Assembly (NCBI RefSeq): GCF_030848805.1
Contig: NC_092358.1
Location: forward strand, 3,348,001-3,412,000
Origin: Temnothorax longispinosus
Taxonomy: Eukaryota; Arthropoda; Insecta; Hymenoptera; Formicidae
Direction: 5' to 3'
DNA: 64,000 nt
Shown: in pieces, positions 25,301 to 37,140 of the stretch
Layout: the number at the start of each line of letters is the position of its first letter
How positions within the stretch are numbered: position 1 is the stretch's first letter
The notes under the pieces: model-generated
Seen by the model: the letters and a program-made list of their open reading frames with translations, nothing else
What the model was told of the DNA's origin: nothing
The model's database searches: none
Translations under genes and position numbers: made by a program

Positions 25301-25880
25301 TCAGGATTCTGCCCTTTCACGACGAAATGTTATATTACGGTATCTCCTACTCTCGCTTGCGAAAAGAAAAGTGCTCCGTTAATTCAGGTATTCCAAAATA
25401 CTCTGAACATGTGTTTTTTCTCTTTCATTTTTTATGCGCACAAATTAAAGTTAAAGTAGTTGCAGCAATTATATATAATCGAGCAAAAGGAAATTTTTAT
25501 TTAGCGCTAAAGTTATCTCTTCCATTTATTAGGTAGCTTTTAGAAAATGACATTCGCGAAACTAATTTAACTAAAAGAATTTCGTCTTACAATACTGTCA
25601 TCATACATATTCTATGATATTTTTCAATAATATGTAATATCTAACGGAGGATTTTTTATCTTTCTCTTTCTCTGCAAAGACAAAATTAACCTTTGTTAAA
25701 CTGACAGTATTATAGCTTAAAATACTCACGAAATCACGCTGAAATATATTTTAATATGTTTTGCGAGATTTAATTTCTACGTAATTACTTAAATTAAGTC
25801 ATAATTTTGAAAATGTTATTCTTACCAAATAATCTCTATGTTTCGTTATCATAAAAACTTATTATATAAGTTTGCCATTA
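25301..25880. other. AT-rich non-coding stretch
   Basis: I see nothing gene-like. A polypyrimidine-rich stretch ending in ATTAG followed by GTAGC lies near 25534. It resembles a splice acceptor, but the donor half is weak. Confidence 0.5.
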
Positions 25881-27340
25881 ACTTTTAAGACGTGGAATTA
25901 ACACAGTCGCAATTAAAAGTCCTCTGTCTTTCCTTCGTAGAACCAATCGTGATAAACATTAAGCCCGTCTCATCGTAACGTTTCATCGCGGACTCTGCCG
26001 TGAAGCGTGAAGGACTATGGGTATCCTGCGATGAGGATAATTTCACAGCCGTTAAACGCATATATAGTTTGCTTGAGAATGCTGGCATCAGGCTTTTCCC
26101 CCCGAAAACATACCTCGCCAAAGAGACAAAGCCCAATTTTGCGGCGAGCGCAAAACGCGCACGTATCCGTCTCTTAATCTAATAGCGCAAATTCCGGGGA
26201 CTTTTATCGTCGTGATTCATCGCGCATGACCGCCGTTGTTTCGCGCTGTTCTCGACGCGTCACTAAATAGACACGTCTAACAAAGAGTCGCACGATCATC
26301 GAGAACGGTCACGATTGTGATCCTTCCAGGAACGGTTCCTCGCAGTCAATTATTTCACGAGTTATATCGATCATTGTATTTTATCTCCTCCACATTTCCG
26401 CGAATGGCGTGGAGATGAGCGATAAAAGCGGAAGTTACATCGCGACTAATAATTTCACTTTTATTGTATATACGAACGGTTATTTTATTTGCCGAAGTAT
26501 TAGACCGGAGGATAGTGCCTCCTGTGTGATTGTAAATTACAATTTAATAAGAACGATAATATTGGATCAGACGCGGCTGAAAATTGTAATAAAATACTGG
26601 GAGACAAAATCGGAGCCCGTGCGCGCGCAAATAAATCGCACTCGCCGTTAATTGCAACTGCAACGAAATTGATTCCGCCGGTTCATTCGATTTATTCGGC
26701 GCTATATAAAATATAGTAATTATAGGTACCGTGACATCGGTTTTAATTATCAAATTTTCCATGGCGTTTCGCCGATATTTTGGGAGCTCGCGTCGTGAGC
26801 CTGTCACTTTCAATGAGAACGCGCACGGCAAAGCCTCGCCGACGAATAAATTGCGAAATGCGCGTCCGCACCGTGCACCGGCCCCGACGTAAAATATTCG
26901 CGACGGGTTATTCGTAATCTGCTTACGACAAATGTGCTTGATCGGGGCTCCTGGGACAATCTGTAAGGATTAACGGTGCGAAGCGCATCGCGTCACCCCG
27001 CGTGATCGATTCACTCATCGTGATGAGTTCGAGTTAGGGCAGTTTTAACGCGACGTCGCGACGTTGGCGGCCGTAAACACGTGAGGGTTGGCGCGGCCGT
27101 AATTTCGAGCCGTAAAAGAGGAGGCTCAGAAGGGGGTGCTGGGGGTGACTTAGGCTCGCGCTGCGTTACCCCGGATCGTTATCGTTTTACTGGCCCTATA
27201 AACGGTCACCGACGCATATTTAAAAATCGCAAAAATCTACTGTACGGACAACGATTTCAATGGCAAATCGCATGTTTCTGCATATTAATCTGCAGCATCA
27301 AGCAAGAAAACTTATGCGTCTTTTTTTTAGTGCGGCTCGT
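25881..27340. other. GC-rich non-coding block
   Basis: No gene is recognised. GC content rises toward about 26780-27200. A small dyad, ACTCATC/GATGAGT, lies at 27013-27028. Open frames are short and Arg/Ser-rich. Confidence 0.45.
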
Positions 27341-27967
27341 ACGCGCGCGATAGTATTATTCCCTTAATACGAGTGATACCGTTTTAGTTTGCAAATCGAT
27401 TGTAACTTTGATAGCTACGTTATGTGTTATGGCGTTCTCAAAATTTAATTAAGTTCTGCTGGAATGACACGTTGTATCCGATGAATAAAATTTGCATAGC
27501 AAATAATATTACTGGTATAGCAAAGTTGGGTTTAGTATGCCTATTGCCACAACATTGTCGGACACATAAAACATCTTTAAAGCCCGATCGATGTTTACGT
27601 GGGGAATTTGTAATATTCAGTCCGTTATTTTTCAACATATTATAAATATATGATCAACCAGGAATTTATTTTTACGCATTATTATTTTGCAGGATTAATT
27701 TGTTTTATTTGAACACTAAAATTCTTCATCAATATATTATTCTTTTATATATTATGTATTTTTTATAAAACATAATAATATAGAGCAGATTTTTTTGCAT
27801 TTTTTTACAAAACGTAATTGAAATATTTTTAAACTGAATTAAATTTTATTCTTGAACATTGTTCAACAAAAAATGTACGAGAACGAAGATAATAGTTTCC
27901 CGCAATTTTTTGGGTGCCAAATACGATCCCATTTACTAAATTGTTCTATGAGAATACGTAATTTGAG
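27341..27967. other. AT-rich non-coding stretch
   Basis: I see no gene. Long A/T runs occur at about 27640-27870, including an 8-bp TATTATGT/ACATAATA dyad near 27750-27775. Confidence 0.5.
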
Positions 27968-28227
27968 AAATTTGCGGTTAAAGTTGTAAAAAGTTAGCTA
28001 GCTATTTTAGTGTAAGCGTCACTTACATAGCCATTACAATAGATCCTATATTAATCATAAATAATCATTTTTTAATCACAATCGTACAACAAATGTTTTT
28101 AAAAGTAAAAAGTCCTAACAACATATACTTCATTTTGATTGCAAATTTTTTCAACACGTTATCATTGTTATGATATATGCCAAATATACAATAAAATAGT
28201 CCTTTTTGCAACTTTAACTGCAAATTA
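27968..28227. mobile_element. Old foldback/MITE-like element with 35-41 bp inverted arms
   Basis: Positions 27968-28008 align with the reverse complement of 28193-28227. Over the first 26 bases there are 3 mismatches (core TTAAAGTTG), then a small gap, then ACTATTTT or GCTATTTT again. The spacer is about 184 bases. Weaker similarity may extend outward on both sides. No coding capacity or clear target-site duplication is visible. A decayed non-autonomous DNA transposon is the likely origin. Confidence 0.55.
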
Positions 28228-28480
28228 TGACAAATATCAAAATTATGACGTTGAACAGCGTATTTATTTTTCTTAATAAATCAAAAAATATAAATCATAA
28301 AAAGTTAATATTGAGTTAGCGTAGTTTGATAATGGATAGCATCTTAATGATAAAATTCTTGTACTCACAGTGAAAATGAAAATTATCGTTTAATATCTGC
28401 CCTGAGGGGTACGTAATATCTCCAAACATGAAATAAATTCGCGACTGTGCGAGAAACGGATATGTATCTTAAGTAGTTAA
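28228..28480. other. AT-rich flank
   Basis: I see nothing gene-like here. Confidence 0.5.
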
Positions 28481-29240
28481 GAGCCCGATACATTTAATTA
28501 AGCACTATAAATGAACAGCCGTGCGCGGTGCCGCTCGGAAAACCGTAACATTTCCGTGGCACGCCACGGAATTTCGTAGCGAGGAATCGTCGGCTCGCGC
28601 GCGCGCGAATTAATTCCCTGTCATAAAGCTTCCTATTAGTTGAACAGCAGCCGTCCGTAGGACGACGATAAAACTTTCGCGAGATTACGTGGACCGACAA
28701 CGCGCGCACGTGTCTCACTCGTAGAGAGGAAAATGCGAATCGTGTCCGTACGGAAGTCGCGTTAACGCTCGTAAAGAGAACTCAGTTCTTTTCTCGATAG
28801 CAACGTCGGAGAAACGGAGGGCCGATATAAAGGGATGGAAGAGAATGATAAAAGGACACTAAGGGATGCCGTGCGATAGCACGGTGCGAGAAGGACGAAG
28901 CGAGAATGTAGACGAAAACCAGAGAAATGGCCCGACTTAATTCCCGCACGCACTTACGCAGCGACGCGGCGGCTGCGGAAAAAAGTGCGTCCGCCGCCGC
29001 GCGGTTGCTCGCGCGCGAGCTCGGGATCGGGCTCGTTTCTCCCGGGATATAATGCCCCGCGAAATAGCCCCTTTAGTATGATATACGTATCACTTACGCG
29101 GCGCGATAATGAAAAGATTTGCCGGCTCTTTATGACTTCCGTGCAACGGCTAACAGGATCGTTCATTTCCTTCCCTGTTCCTCCTCCTACGGCATTCTCC
29201 CGCACGTTTTTCTTTCTCACGCAGATTTTCCGGATTTTCT
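28481..29240. other. GC-rich non-coding block
   Basis: No gene is recognised. An alternating CG run lies near 28593-28607 and a 14-bp palindrome, GCTCGCGCGCGAGC, at 29007-29020. Overlapping frames of 88 and 111 codons run on opposite strands (28954-29320). Confidence 0.45.
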
Positions 29241-31240
29241 CTCTGTTTTTCGTTCGACCAACGTTATTACGATCGATATTTTATATATATACGATTAAGT
29301 TATCGAGAATTTTTAAATAAATAAAGACCACAATAAATTTCCAATTGTAAAATGTATAGTCAATTTTCGATATATTCAAAATAAATATTAATTTTATCAA
29401 CGAGTGGACTTGGATTCAGCGTGTAGATTCACGAGAATATAGCGCTATTTATCTTTTCAAATCGAAAATTTCAAGTAACTTTGCACATATTGCATCGGCG
29501 TTCTTTTTCACACGCATAGATATCAGAATAAAAACAAGGTGGCGAGAGAAAGGATCGCTTGGCGAGCACGTCGATGAAGCGGTTTTCTACGCGATACTGA
29601 GTTACTAAGTGCTTCGGTAAATTACGTTACCGCGGCACAACATGATTCGATCGATCGTGCAACCGGTGAGCGGATCGTTTTGTGAAAGCGCCGCAGAAGT
29701 GGCTGATATACACCCGTGCCATTCTACGAAACGAATCGCTCTCCTTCGCACTCGTGGCGACTTTGTAGCGTCACTGGGGCGTTTAACAAGTCCCAGGACG
29801 ACGAATTGTGGGCGGTCGCGAGTGAGTTAGGGCGACGTTTTAGGGAATCGAGTCGAGTAAGCGTATCGCGTATCAGCCGGCAGTTACGCGGATGAGCGAT
29901 GCCGGGAAAACATCGCGCTTTGCTTACACTACTATTTTCTCGCACGCGCTAAATCATACTTAAAATCTGGCTCAGAAGCTCTCTTATCCTCTTTATTTTC
30001 TTCGCTATAATTTACGAAATCCATTGGCTTCCTTGACGTGCGAGTGAGCATCATTGTCGGTCTTAAAATCCTTCCTGCTTTATGACTAACGTTAGAATTT
30101 AATGTTTGTATAATTTAAATCGGAAGGTAAAACCCATAATAAGAGAATATTTTATTTTAATCGTTCAATAACTAAAGTATATTAATAAATCAGCTATTAA
30201 TAATTAAAAGAATATAGGAAGCACATATCCTTTATACATTAGAATATGTAATATCTCCGGGCGGTGCTTTTATATATTCATTGACCACGATTTATTTTTT
30301 ATGTATAGCATTCTGAGAGGACTTAACTTCAGATATTAAATCCTACTATGATTCTCTCTTTTTTTCTCTCACACCGGTTCTGCTCTATAAAATTCATTCC
30401 TCTCTCATTTGCTCTTTTTCTATCTCTGCATTCAACTCGCTCGCTCATTCTGTTTATATGCACGCGTGTGTCTGTGTCTCAGCTTCGCGAATCTCCTCTC
30501 AGAGCTTACACTCTATTTCCACGACAGCCTCTTCCGTGTCTCGTGACTGCGCACGTCCCGGTAACGAGCACGCCGTACTGTCGAGGAGGAAAAAGATTGG
30601 ATTCCCGGGAATTTCGAGAGAAGAATTTTTTAATACACGTACATAAACGTTTCGCATCGAGCTGCGCGACGTTCCGACGACGTAAAAATGTTCTTTATGC
30701 GAAAGGCTTTTCGGTCACGAAATGTCGAACGAAATGCGAGCGCTCTGTGAAACCAAGAAGAACGCTAATTCCAACGGCGGATCACTCGCATACTTTTTCG
30801 TTCTCCACAAAATGCGAGTTTTTCCAGCGCGCTGCGATTAACACGAGTAGTACCAACAATTTCACGGAATAGATCGTGAATACTATTGCCACATTTTATC
30901 GACACAATGACAAGTACCTACATGTGTCGTAGACCAGCATGTAACGATCAATGAACGTCATTTCATATTGCGTCCTATATCTAACTGTGATTCCATCTTT
31001 ATTACGTTAATATCGACATGTTTATTTGATAGAATGTTTAATAGAAGAAAGCTGATAGTAAAATGACATTACCCTAAAAAATCGATTATAAATCTCCGCA
31101 ACATTTCAGGTATCAATAAATTAAAATAGCATTTCAAGTCTTCCCGATCACATAATCGAGATTTTATACATTTTATATATTTGCGGCATTGATCGATAGC
31201 GGTCTATTCGGTACATTGCAAAGTGAAGCAAACGTAGCAA
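29241..31240. other. Alternating AT-rich and GC-richer stretches
   Basis: No gene is recognised. GC-richer sequence lies at about 29540-29960 and 30440-30880, where a 174-codon plus-strand frame (30348-30872) has a Ser/Arg/Leu-rich translation with no known domain. The ATG at 29642 is followed by CCG and a donor-like GTGAGC at about 29666, but nothing supports an exon. Confidence 0.45.
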
Positions 31241-32069
31241 TCTCGGATCAAGCCGCGAAAAACAGAAATGGCAGAATGTAGGAATGCAGGCGGATCTTAA
31301 AAGGGTCACGATCCCTTCCGACTGTCGACTATGCGCGTCTGAATCTTCGACGGGGAGGGGAAGAAGGAATTTTTCCAGATACTTTCGCGGGAAGAAGACG
31401 CCTCCCGTTCTGCTCGACTGCGAGGAAACCTTACGATACTTGCCGCCGTAGAGGTACGATCGTTAAAAGCCGTCGTCATCTTAGCATCCTCGTCCTCAGG
31501 GAGGATTTTCTAGCATGCTGCAGGAACCGTGAGATAGCGCAAGCGGCAAGTCGGGATGAAATTGCGCCAGTTGATTCAACATTATGCCAGAGCGAAAGAA
31601 GTTTAACGAGAGAAATAGTTTCAGATAACTACACTCCAAGTTTTATTTAATGTTTAAGAAATTTTGAAACGTTTAAAAAAATGTTTAAGAAGTAACTTAT
31701 TTGATATAATCTTCAGACCTGTGTGTGCTCAAGATATTTGATTTAGTTAAAATTTTTTTGTTCATTGCGATTACAGCTTTGATTATAATCTAATTTAATT
31801 AATAATTCCCTGAAGACAATGAAATTGCTAGGCCCCAAGGCAAGATTCAATCTCAAGATTATTTAATAGGTCTAGAGATAATTTCGATGCAATCTAATTT
31901 GATCGGAAAGTAGATAAGATGGAGAACGAGAAAAAAAGGGAGAGGAAAAAATAAAGCGTCTGAGCGAGAGTTTGCGAACGATTAATTGTCGAAATAACTG
32001 CAGACACGAGGAATCGTTTAGGCTCTGACATTCCGGGACATTGTTTGGCGCGGATACACTCGGTCGGAA
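31241..32069. other. Mixed non-coding stretch
   Basis: No gene is recognised. GC-richer sequence (31240-31600) passes into AT-rich DNA, which includes two copies of ATGTTTAAGAA near 31649 and 31681. Confidence 0.5.
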
Positions 32070-32141
32070 CGCGTGTCTCCGGACACGCGGGACATAATAT
32101 ACGGGGACGGTTACGGTCCTCGGTCCGACGTATATTATGTC
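32070..32141. repeat. Two adjacent perfect hairpins
   Basis: The first hairpin pairs CGCGTGTC (32070-32077) with GACACGCG (32082-32089) around the loop TCCG. In RNA that is a UNCG-type tetraloop closed by C-G, which is unusually stable. One base later the second begins: GACATAATATACG (32091-32103) is the exact reverse complement of 32129-32141, enclosing 25 bases that contain further GGAC/GTCC complementarity. The two stems together span 72 nt. Possibilities are a structured RNA or intronic element, a transposon relic, or chance. No known RNA family is recognised. Confidence 0.6.
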
Positions 32142-32460
32142 TCGTGTAAGTGCACCGCTCCAGACGTCCATCGCGTAACGCCCTACGTGAACGTGCGCGA
32201 GGAATTCGCCTCGTGAAAAATGAACTCGGCCCTATAAGTTAACTGACGACATTCAATATCTAATCGCCACGGTGTATTCTCGTTCGATAATACAAGTGCT
32301 TGAAATCCGAGTTTTTCAACGTATTTTGTGTAATATGTTATATGCATTTCTAGTGATAATAACTTTTTATAAGACTATAAATTTCAATAAATCCATTTCA
32401 TTTGTTGAAGTCTCGGAGTCTTACGTTATATGTAATGCATTATATATAAGATATTTAAAA
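32142..32460. other. Mixed stretch after the paired hairpins
   Basis: No gene is recognised. The sequence is GC-rich to about 32260, then AT-rich. Confidence 0.5.
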
Positions 32461-32517
32461 TTGGTTTTTAATTTTATATATTGGTTCTTTAATTTTATAT
32501 CGCGCGCGCGCACACAC
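32461..32517. repeat. 20-bp tandem duplication followed by (CG)n(CA)n
   Basis: TTGGTTTTTAATTTTATATA (32461-32480) is repeated at 32481-32500 with one internal mismatch and a different last base. It runs straight into about five CG and four CA dinucleotides (32501-32517). Confidence 0.75.
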
Positions 32518-33163
32518 GGTGTAGAGGTAAATAAGGGAATTCTATTCTCTCTTGAATATAAAGCGAGCTATCTTTTAACAGCATTTTCGCTCGGAATTCT
32601 CCGCCAACCGAGATTTTATTTTTACTCTTTTCTACGCGCACGCGACGCGAGACATGGCCGATTTATTCCGTCGTCGTTGGAATCATTCGTACGATAAATA
32701 AAATCCGTAGGAAAAAGGATGCGCGGCATAGGCGAGAAACGACGAGTCCGCCACGGCTCGTCGCGATCTACGCGCGGTACACGCGCGAATGCGCGCGCGG
32801 TGGTTTCACGCCTGTCATGTAGACGACGTTTAAATCGAGCGTAGAAAAACGCGACCCGTTTCGCAGTCTCGGGTCGGCGTGTCGGAATTTTTCTCTCGTG
32901 ACGCCTATTTTTCGTCGACTCCCTGCGAAATGACTCATTATCGTCGCTCAAAATAAACTTCTGTGCATTTTAGTTCTCCACGCGCAGTATATTTTTCACA
33001 AAATATAACTGAATTAATGGAATATAAATTGCAGCAAAACAGGTAAAGCGCGGATTTCAACGATATAAAATGTATGTTGAATTTAATCTTAGCTTAAAAG
33101 GTGTTATTTCTTTTCTGCTTTATAATTCTAGCAATGATATATAATAAGTGAAGGAAGAAAATG
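32518..33163. other. GC-rich patch then AT-rich stretch
   Basis: No gene is recognised. The patch at about 32630-32940 is CG-rich with overlapping Arg-rich frames on both strands. AT-rich sequence follows. Confidence 0.5.
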
Positions 33164-33207
33164 CGACATTGATTAATGTTAATCAGGATTAACATTAATC
33201 AACGTCG
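33164..33207. repeat. 21-bp inverted repeat, 2-bp spacer
   Basis: Positions 33164-33184 mirror 33187-33207 with a single mismatch around AG. The central part, GATTAATGTTAATC against GATTAACATTAATC, is perfect. It is a cruciform-prone near-palindrome. Weak similarity of the outer flanks (AAGTGA against TCACTT) hints at a longer decayed foldback, about 33147-33235. Confidence 0.75.
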
Positions 33208-34307
33208 ATGTAATATGATTGAAATGCTCATCACTTTTTACGAGCTATAAAAAAAACTATCGAGGAAATGTCAGCCAATGTATCAGTTTAGATTTTCTAG
33301 TCTGGCTGACAGATTAAAAATGTCAAAAACGTGCCTTCATGTGCGAAACAAAAAAAACGAATCGTTTTTTCGCAGATAGAAAATGAGGAGTGAAAGAACT
33401 GGCGCCTGCGACGCCGATCACAGGAATAAAGACGAGTCTCGCTAATTGCACCGTCGGCTTTAAATATTTTGACGTGCCCGAAATTTGACCGCGCGTGTTA
33501 CCAAAACGCTGCGCCAACGAGTTGCGCAAATATTTACGATCGTCTCGCTCTCGCGATTCTCCTCGGGTCCCGGGTCCCGGGTGCTTCGCCGTCGTTACGC
33601 GCGCTATAGGAGATCCATTTTTTTTCGTATTAAAATAAAATTAAACGAAGCCTCGTGACGAGAGAAGAATGGCCCGCATGAAAAATCACCGTCCACCTCT
33701 TCGCGAAGAAAGGATATTACGGATGTTACGTTTCTTCTTGCTGGAATCGTAAATCTTTCCGCGCCACGCCGTTGAGTTTCGTGAGGTTTTACGAGACACC
33801 AACTGGCTGCTCTCGTCGGGGCCGATAATTTCCTTCCTAACCGATTCCCCGTACGTTATTGAACACGACATTTATTTTTGCATCGCCAAACGCACAGATC
33901 GAGCATCGATGAATAATTGATTAGCTTTTAACGGAGACATGAATAACTTTGAGGCATGCAACATTTATTTTACATTGTTACATGGTTAACGTAAAAATTC
34001 GTTACAATATTTTACTAATATAGCCATCACCCGGGGTATTTATTATTATTTATACCGCAATAAAAGTTTACTTCTACATCGAAAGTCTCTCGTGCTGACG
34101 ACAATCTCCCAAGCGATATCGGGACCAACTTCTATGAAACGGCGTGTTGCCAATATCCGATGGTTTCCCAATAAACTCGCGCGGCGGGTTGCGCGGTCTC
34201 ATCCGTGTCAATTAGGAGCTAATTGATTTCGAGTGTAAATCTCTAATGCACAGTAAGATTTTTCAACGGCGCCGCACCGTTTCGATCGGGGTTGCGGTTG
34301 CGGCGGG
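33208..34307. other. Mixed stretch, GC-rich at 33370-33900
   Basis: No gene is recognised. A GGGTCCC unit repeats about two and a half times at 33558-33580. The rest shows no structure that I can support. Confidence 0.5.
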
Positions 34308-34330
34308 GCCTGCAAGCAGAGCTTGCAGGC
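34308..34330. repeat. Perfect 10-bp GC-rich hairpin, 3-nt loop
   Basis: GCCTGCAAGC (34308-34317) is the exact reverse complement of GCTTGCAGGC (34321-34330), around AGA. It is GC-rich and so less likely than the AT-rich dyads to be chance. Function is unknown. Confidence 0.6.
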
Positions 34331-35177
34331 GAAAGCAGTTGGTTCCCACTAAATTTACGACGACGAGAGGGCTAACCCTCCTTTCTTACGGCTCCTCACT
34401 CGCATTGCTCCGTTTCTCCGCCGTTAATGAGTCCCTATCGTACGGCGCCATATGTTTCCCCGACGATACTGTTTGTTTTTTTTTCTGCTTTTGAAGGCGG
34501 AGAAGGGGCGGAGAGCTTTTATGCCGGTCGTATACATCCTCGCTGGTGTTCCGAATCCGCGTGTAAAATGTAACTTAACCGCTTTACTACATGCGTCCGC
34601 GGCCGGGGTCGCCATAAATGTCCGATTTTTTTCGGGTTTATGTTATATTCATGCGTTGACAATGGATGGATGTACAGCGGGAAATTTCATCGGCGCGCGA
34701 AATACAGATAAGCAAACAGATATCCGCTGGATATTGGCGATGATAGGAAATCGATCATTCAATTGATGCGAACGCGCTTATTGTTCGGCAAGGGCAGTGA
34801 GGCGAAAAATTTTATCGGCATACTGTCGTCATGCACATAGAGACCCTATCACCTCTTTACTGCATCGTCCAATTTTTAATTGACAGCGGTCGCTCCTAGA
34901 GAATCTACAGTTCGCCGCGTTCCTTTTACTGCGCAAGAAAAGATGTTTGATTATTTATTTCAAGTAATGTAGTTACGGCCGCAAATTTTGATCCGTGGAA
35001 GTCCGTATTACATACCGCAGGTCAAATGTGCTAAACAGACTAATCCTGGACCGCAATCATCATCGCTTCTGCAGTGGCGTTCCTTCTGATTATCAATCTT
35101 GATGATTTCCCTTCTTCGTCTGTCTGGCAGATGTAGAGACACGATTTCTGATTCGCTCTTAGAAAACACACGTTTTC
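34331..35177. other. GC-rich to mixed non-coding stretch
   Basis: No gene is recognised. Open frames at 34246-34766 overlap in different frames and strands, and none has a known domain. Confidence 0.45.
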
Positions 35178-35208
35178 ATTAACATTAGTTCAAGCAACTA
35201 ATGTTAAT
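35178..35208. repeat. Perfect 13-bp hairpin, 5-nt loop
   Basis: ATTAACATTAGTT (35178-35190) is exactly mirrored by 35196-35208 around CAAGC. It ends 20 bases before the MITE-like element at 35229. Its arms share the 9-mer TTAACATTA with the inverted repeat at 33164, though in AT-rich DNA this may be coincidence. Confidence 0.7.
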
Positions 35209-35228
35209 ATTATTGCAGGATAATCGTG

Positions 35229-35383
35229 CACTGAGAAAAAAAGTTGTTAACTTGACTAAATGCGTTCGACTGATTAACATTTTTTTAATTAAAATATTTA
35301 AGTATTTAAGTCAAATTACGTCATGTTAGATTTAATATGTCGTATTTAATTTCAAATCAAGTTAACAACTTTTTTTCTCAGTG
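35229..35383. mobile_element. MITE-like element with perfect 27-bp terminal inverted repeats
   Basis: Positions 35229-35255 (starting CACTGAGAAAAAAAGTTG) are the exact reverse complement of 35357-35383. The 155-bp element has an AT-rich interior and no coding capacity, which fits a miniature inverted-repeat transposable element. Both sides are bounded by TG (35227-35228 and 35384-35385), a possible 2-bp target duplication that could also be chance. Perfect arms suggest a recent insertion compared with the foldbacks at 20862 and 27968. The CACTG terminus is compatible with several cut-and-paste families, so I do not assign a superfamily. Confidence 0.85.
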
Positions 35384-37140
35384 TGAGAATATATCAAATT
35401 CAGAAATGCGATATTGACGCAAAATCGCGATTAAAGGTTTTGGCAAAATCGCAACAGGCATAGGAAGGAATTATGACGTGCGAAATCGATTAACGCGTTT
35501 ACTCACGGACTCTTTGCTGGAGTCGTCCAATTCGATCACCTGAATGTCCGGTTTTCCCTAAGATGGAACGACCAAGTGAGATTATCACATAATCACTGTG
35601 TAAGACTATAGCCTGCACGGTGCGTCTGAACGGCAAGATTAAATCGATTCTCCGTACCTTTTTGTTCTGAATGAAACATGACTCGGCCGAAACGGTGTGT
35701 ACTAACAACGCGAAGAGAAGAAGTCGGTACATGCTGGGCGAGACGCGTTTAACAGAATTGCGACGTTTCACGACGCGCGAGCGCCCTTTATACCCAATCC
35801 CAAAGCGCTGCTTGCGAAATTGTTCCATCAGCGCGTTCTTATCGAAGCGTCGTTAAAGCGCGCGCCTTCGGAAAACGGATTGCCAACGCTTCTCTTAACT
35901 CGACCGGAAATTACGCAAACGTAGATGATTTCCGACGTTGCGCTAAGTATCCGTGGGATTCACAGCTCATTTTCGCGCTTATTTATCTAAATTAGAAAAA
36001 AGAGAAGCACGTCGTAAAGTATGTCGGTGTCGCGCAATTTTCCCGAGCGCGGATAAAAATGGGTCTTTGCTATCTTAATTCTACGGCCGTTTTAAAATGT
36101 TCCAATCGATCTTATCAACGAAAAATGTTTTCGACTAAAGTTCTTGTAAAAAGTTAATGTATTTTAATTTAACGAACGAAAGCATTTTCTCCTAGAAACA
36201 CGTCAGTGTTCACTGCAGCGTAACTGCACGATAGCAATAAAAGATATCTTATCGATTATTTCGAAACGTTACGATCGCGTTGCTTGTAAGCCGGCGATGT
36301 CTACGTATCTTTATTCGATTTCGTAGTATTCCCTTAAGAGATATATATTTTCAGTCTCTCCTCGAGTCCTCGGGAGACAGAGAGGATACTTACTGTGCAT
36401 TTTCCGCGGACTACCGCGCTACCTTCCGTAAAATAAGAAATACAAGACGCTCGTTTTCCGATGCTCCGATCCCACGAGTGCAGTATGCATTTTCGCGTTT
36501 TCTCGCGCGGCTGCAAGTGAGACAATACGACCGGCGACTTTTCATCGGAGATCGACTTTAATGACCGACGAGCTCTCGACAATCGGCCGCGAACAAAGAG
36601 GCCGTTGCCTTTTATTTTTGTCTTCTCGAACGAAAATACGCGCGGAAGAAGAAGAAGAAGGACCGGAGTTACGGACATCGGGATTAAAACCTTTAATCAG
36701 TCGCGCGCCATTAACTTTGTTAGCAAGGTACGTTGCGGTTATTGTGGAACAAAAAGAGGGAAAGCCAGCGCGGAAAATCCGGCGGGAAAGAGTAAAAACT
36801 GCACCGCCTGCCCTTCCATGTTCCTTAGTCGCGTCCGAATGATTATCACACATCCCATTAGCACTTTAACTCATGTGCTGTCCGCTTATTACGCGAATAA
36901 TCAAAGATGTTTTCAGCCGCCGGCGAAATGGCCACATTAGGAAATTGCACGCTCGGCATCGCGCATATCGTTATTTTCGCTGCCTCGTTATCTGTCTTTG
37001 AGAGAACGCTTTCATTCGTGTCGATATATCCACGTATGGTTGCTGGATAAATTCGTGGCTTCCACATGTTTGCTTCGATCATTAATATCTTGTTCTTGTT
37101 ACATCATTAATTCAGAAACAGAATATTATAGAGGAAGATT
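35384..37140. other. Mixed non-coding stretch
   Basis: No gene is recognised. GC-richer sequence lies at about 35480-35900 and 36280-37050. A GAA triplet run lies at about 36645-36661. Frames of 93-114 codons overlap on both strands at 36280-36940, with no recognisable domain in any. Confidence 0.5.

Noticed and set aside
24752..25459. 235-codon plus-strand open frame, the longest in the window
   Set aside because: Arg/Ser-rich composition, no domain or signal that I recognise, starts in a GC-rich block where stops are rare and runs into AT-rich DNA. There is no splice or promoter support.
29642..29672. ATG followed by eight codons and a donor-like GTGAGC
   Set aside because: Short, no recognisable peptide, no promoter motif at a fixed distance. 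Chance is likely.
30348..30872. 174-codon plus-strand frame
   Set aside because: Ser/Leu/Arg-rich low-complexity translation, partly from a pyrimidine-rich tract. No family recognised.
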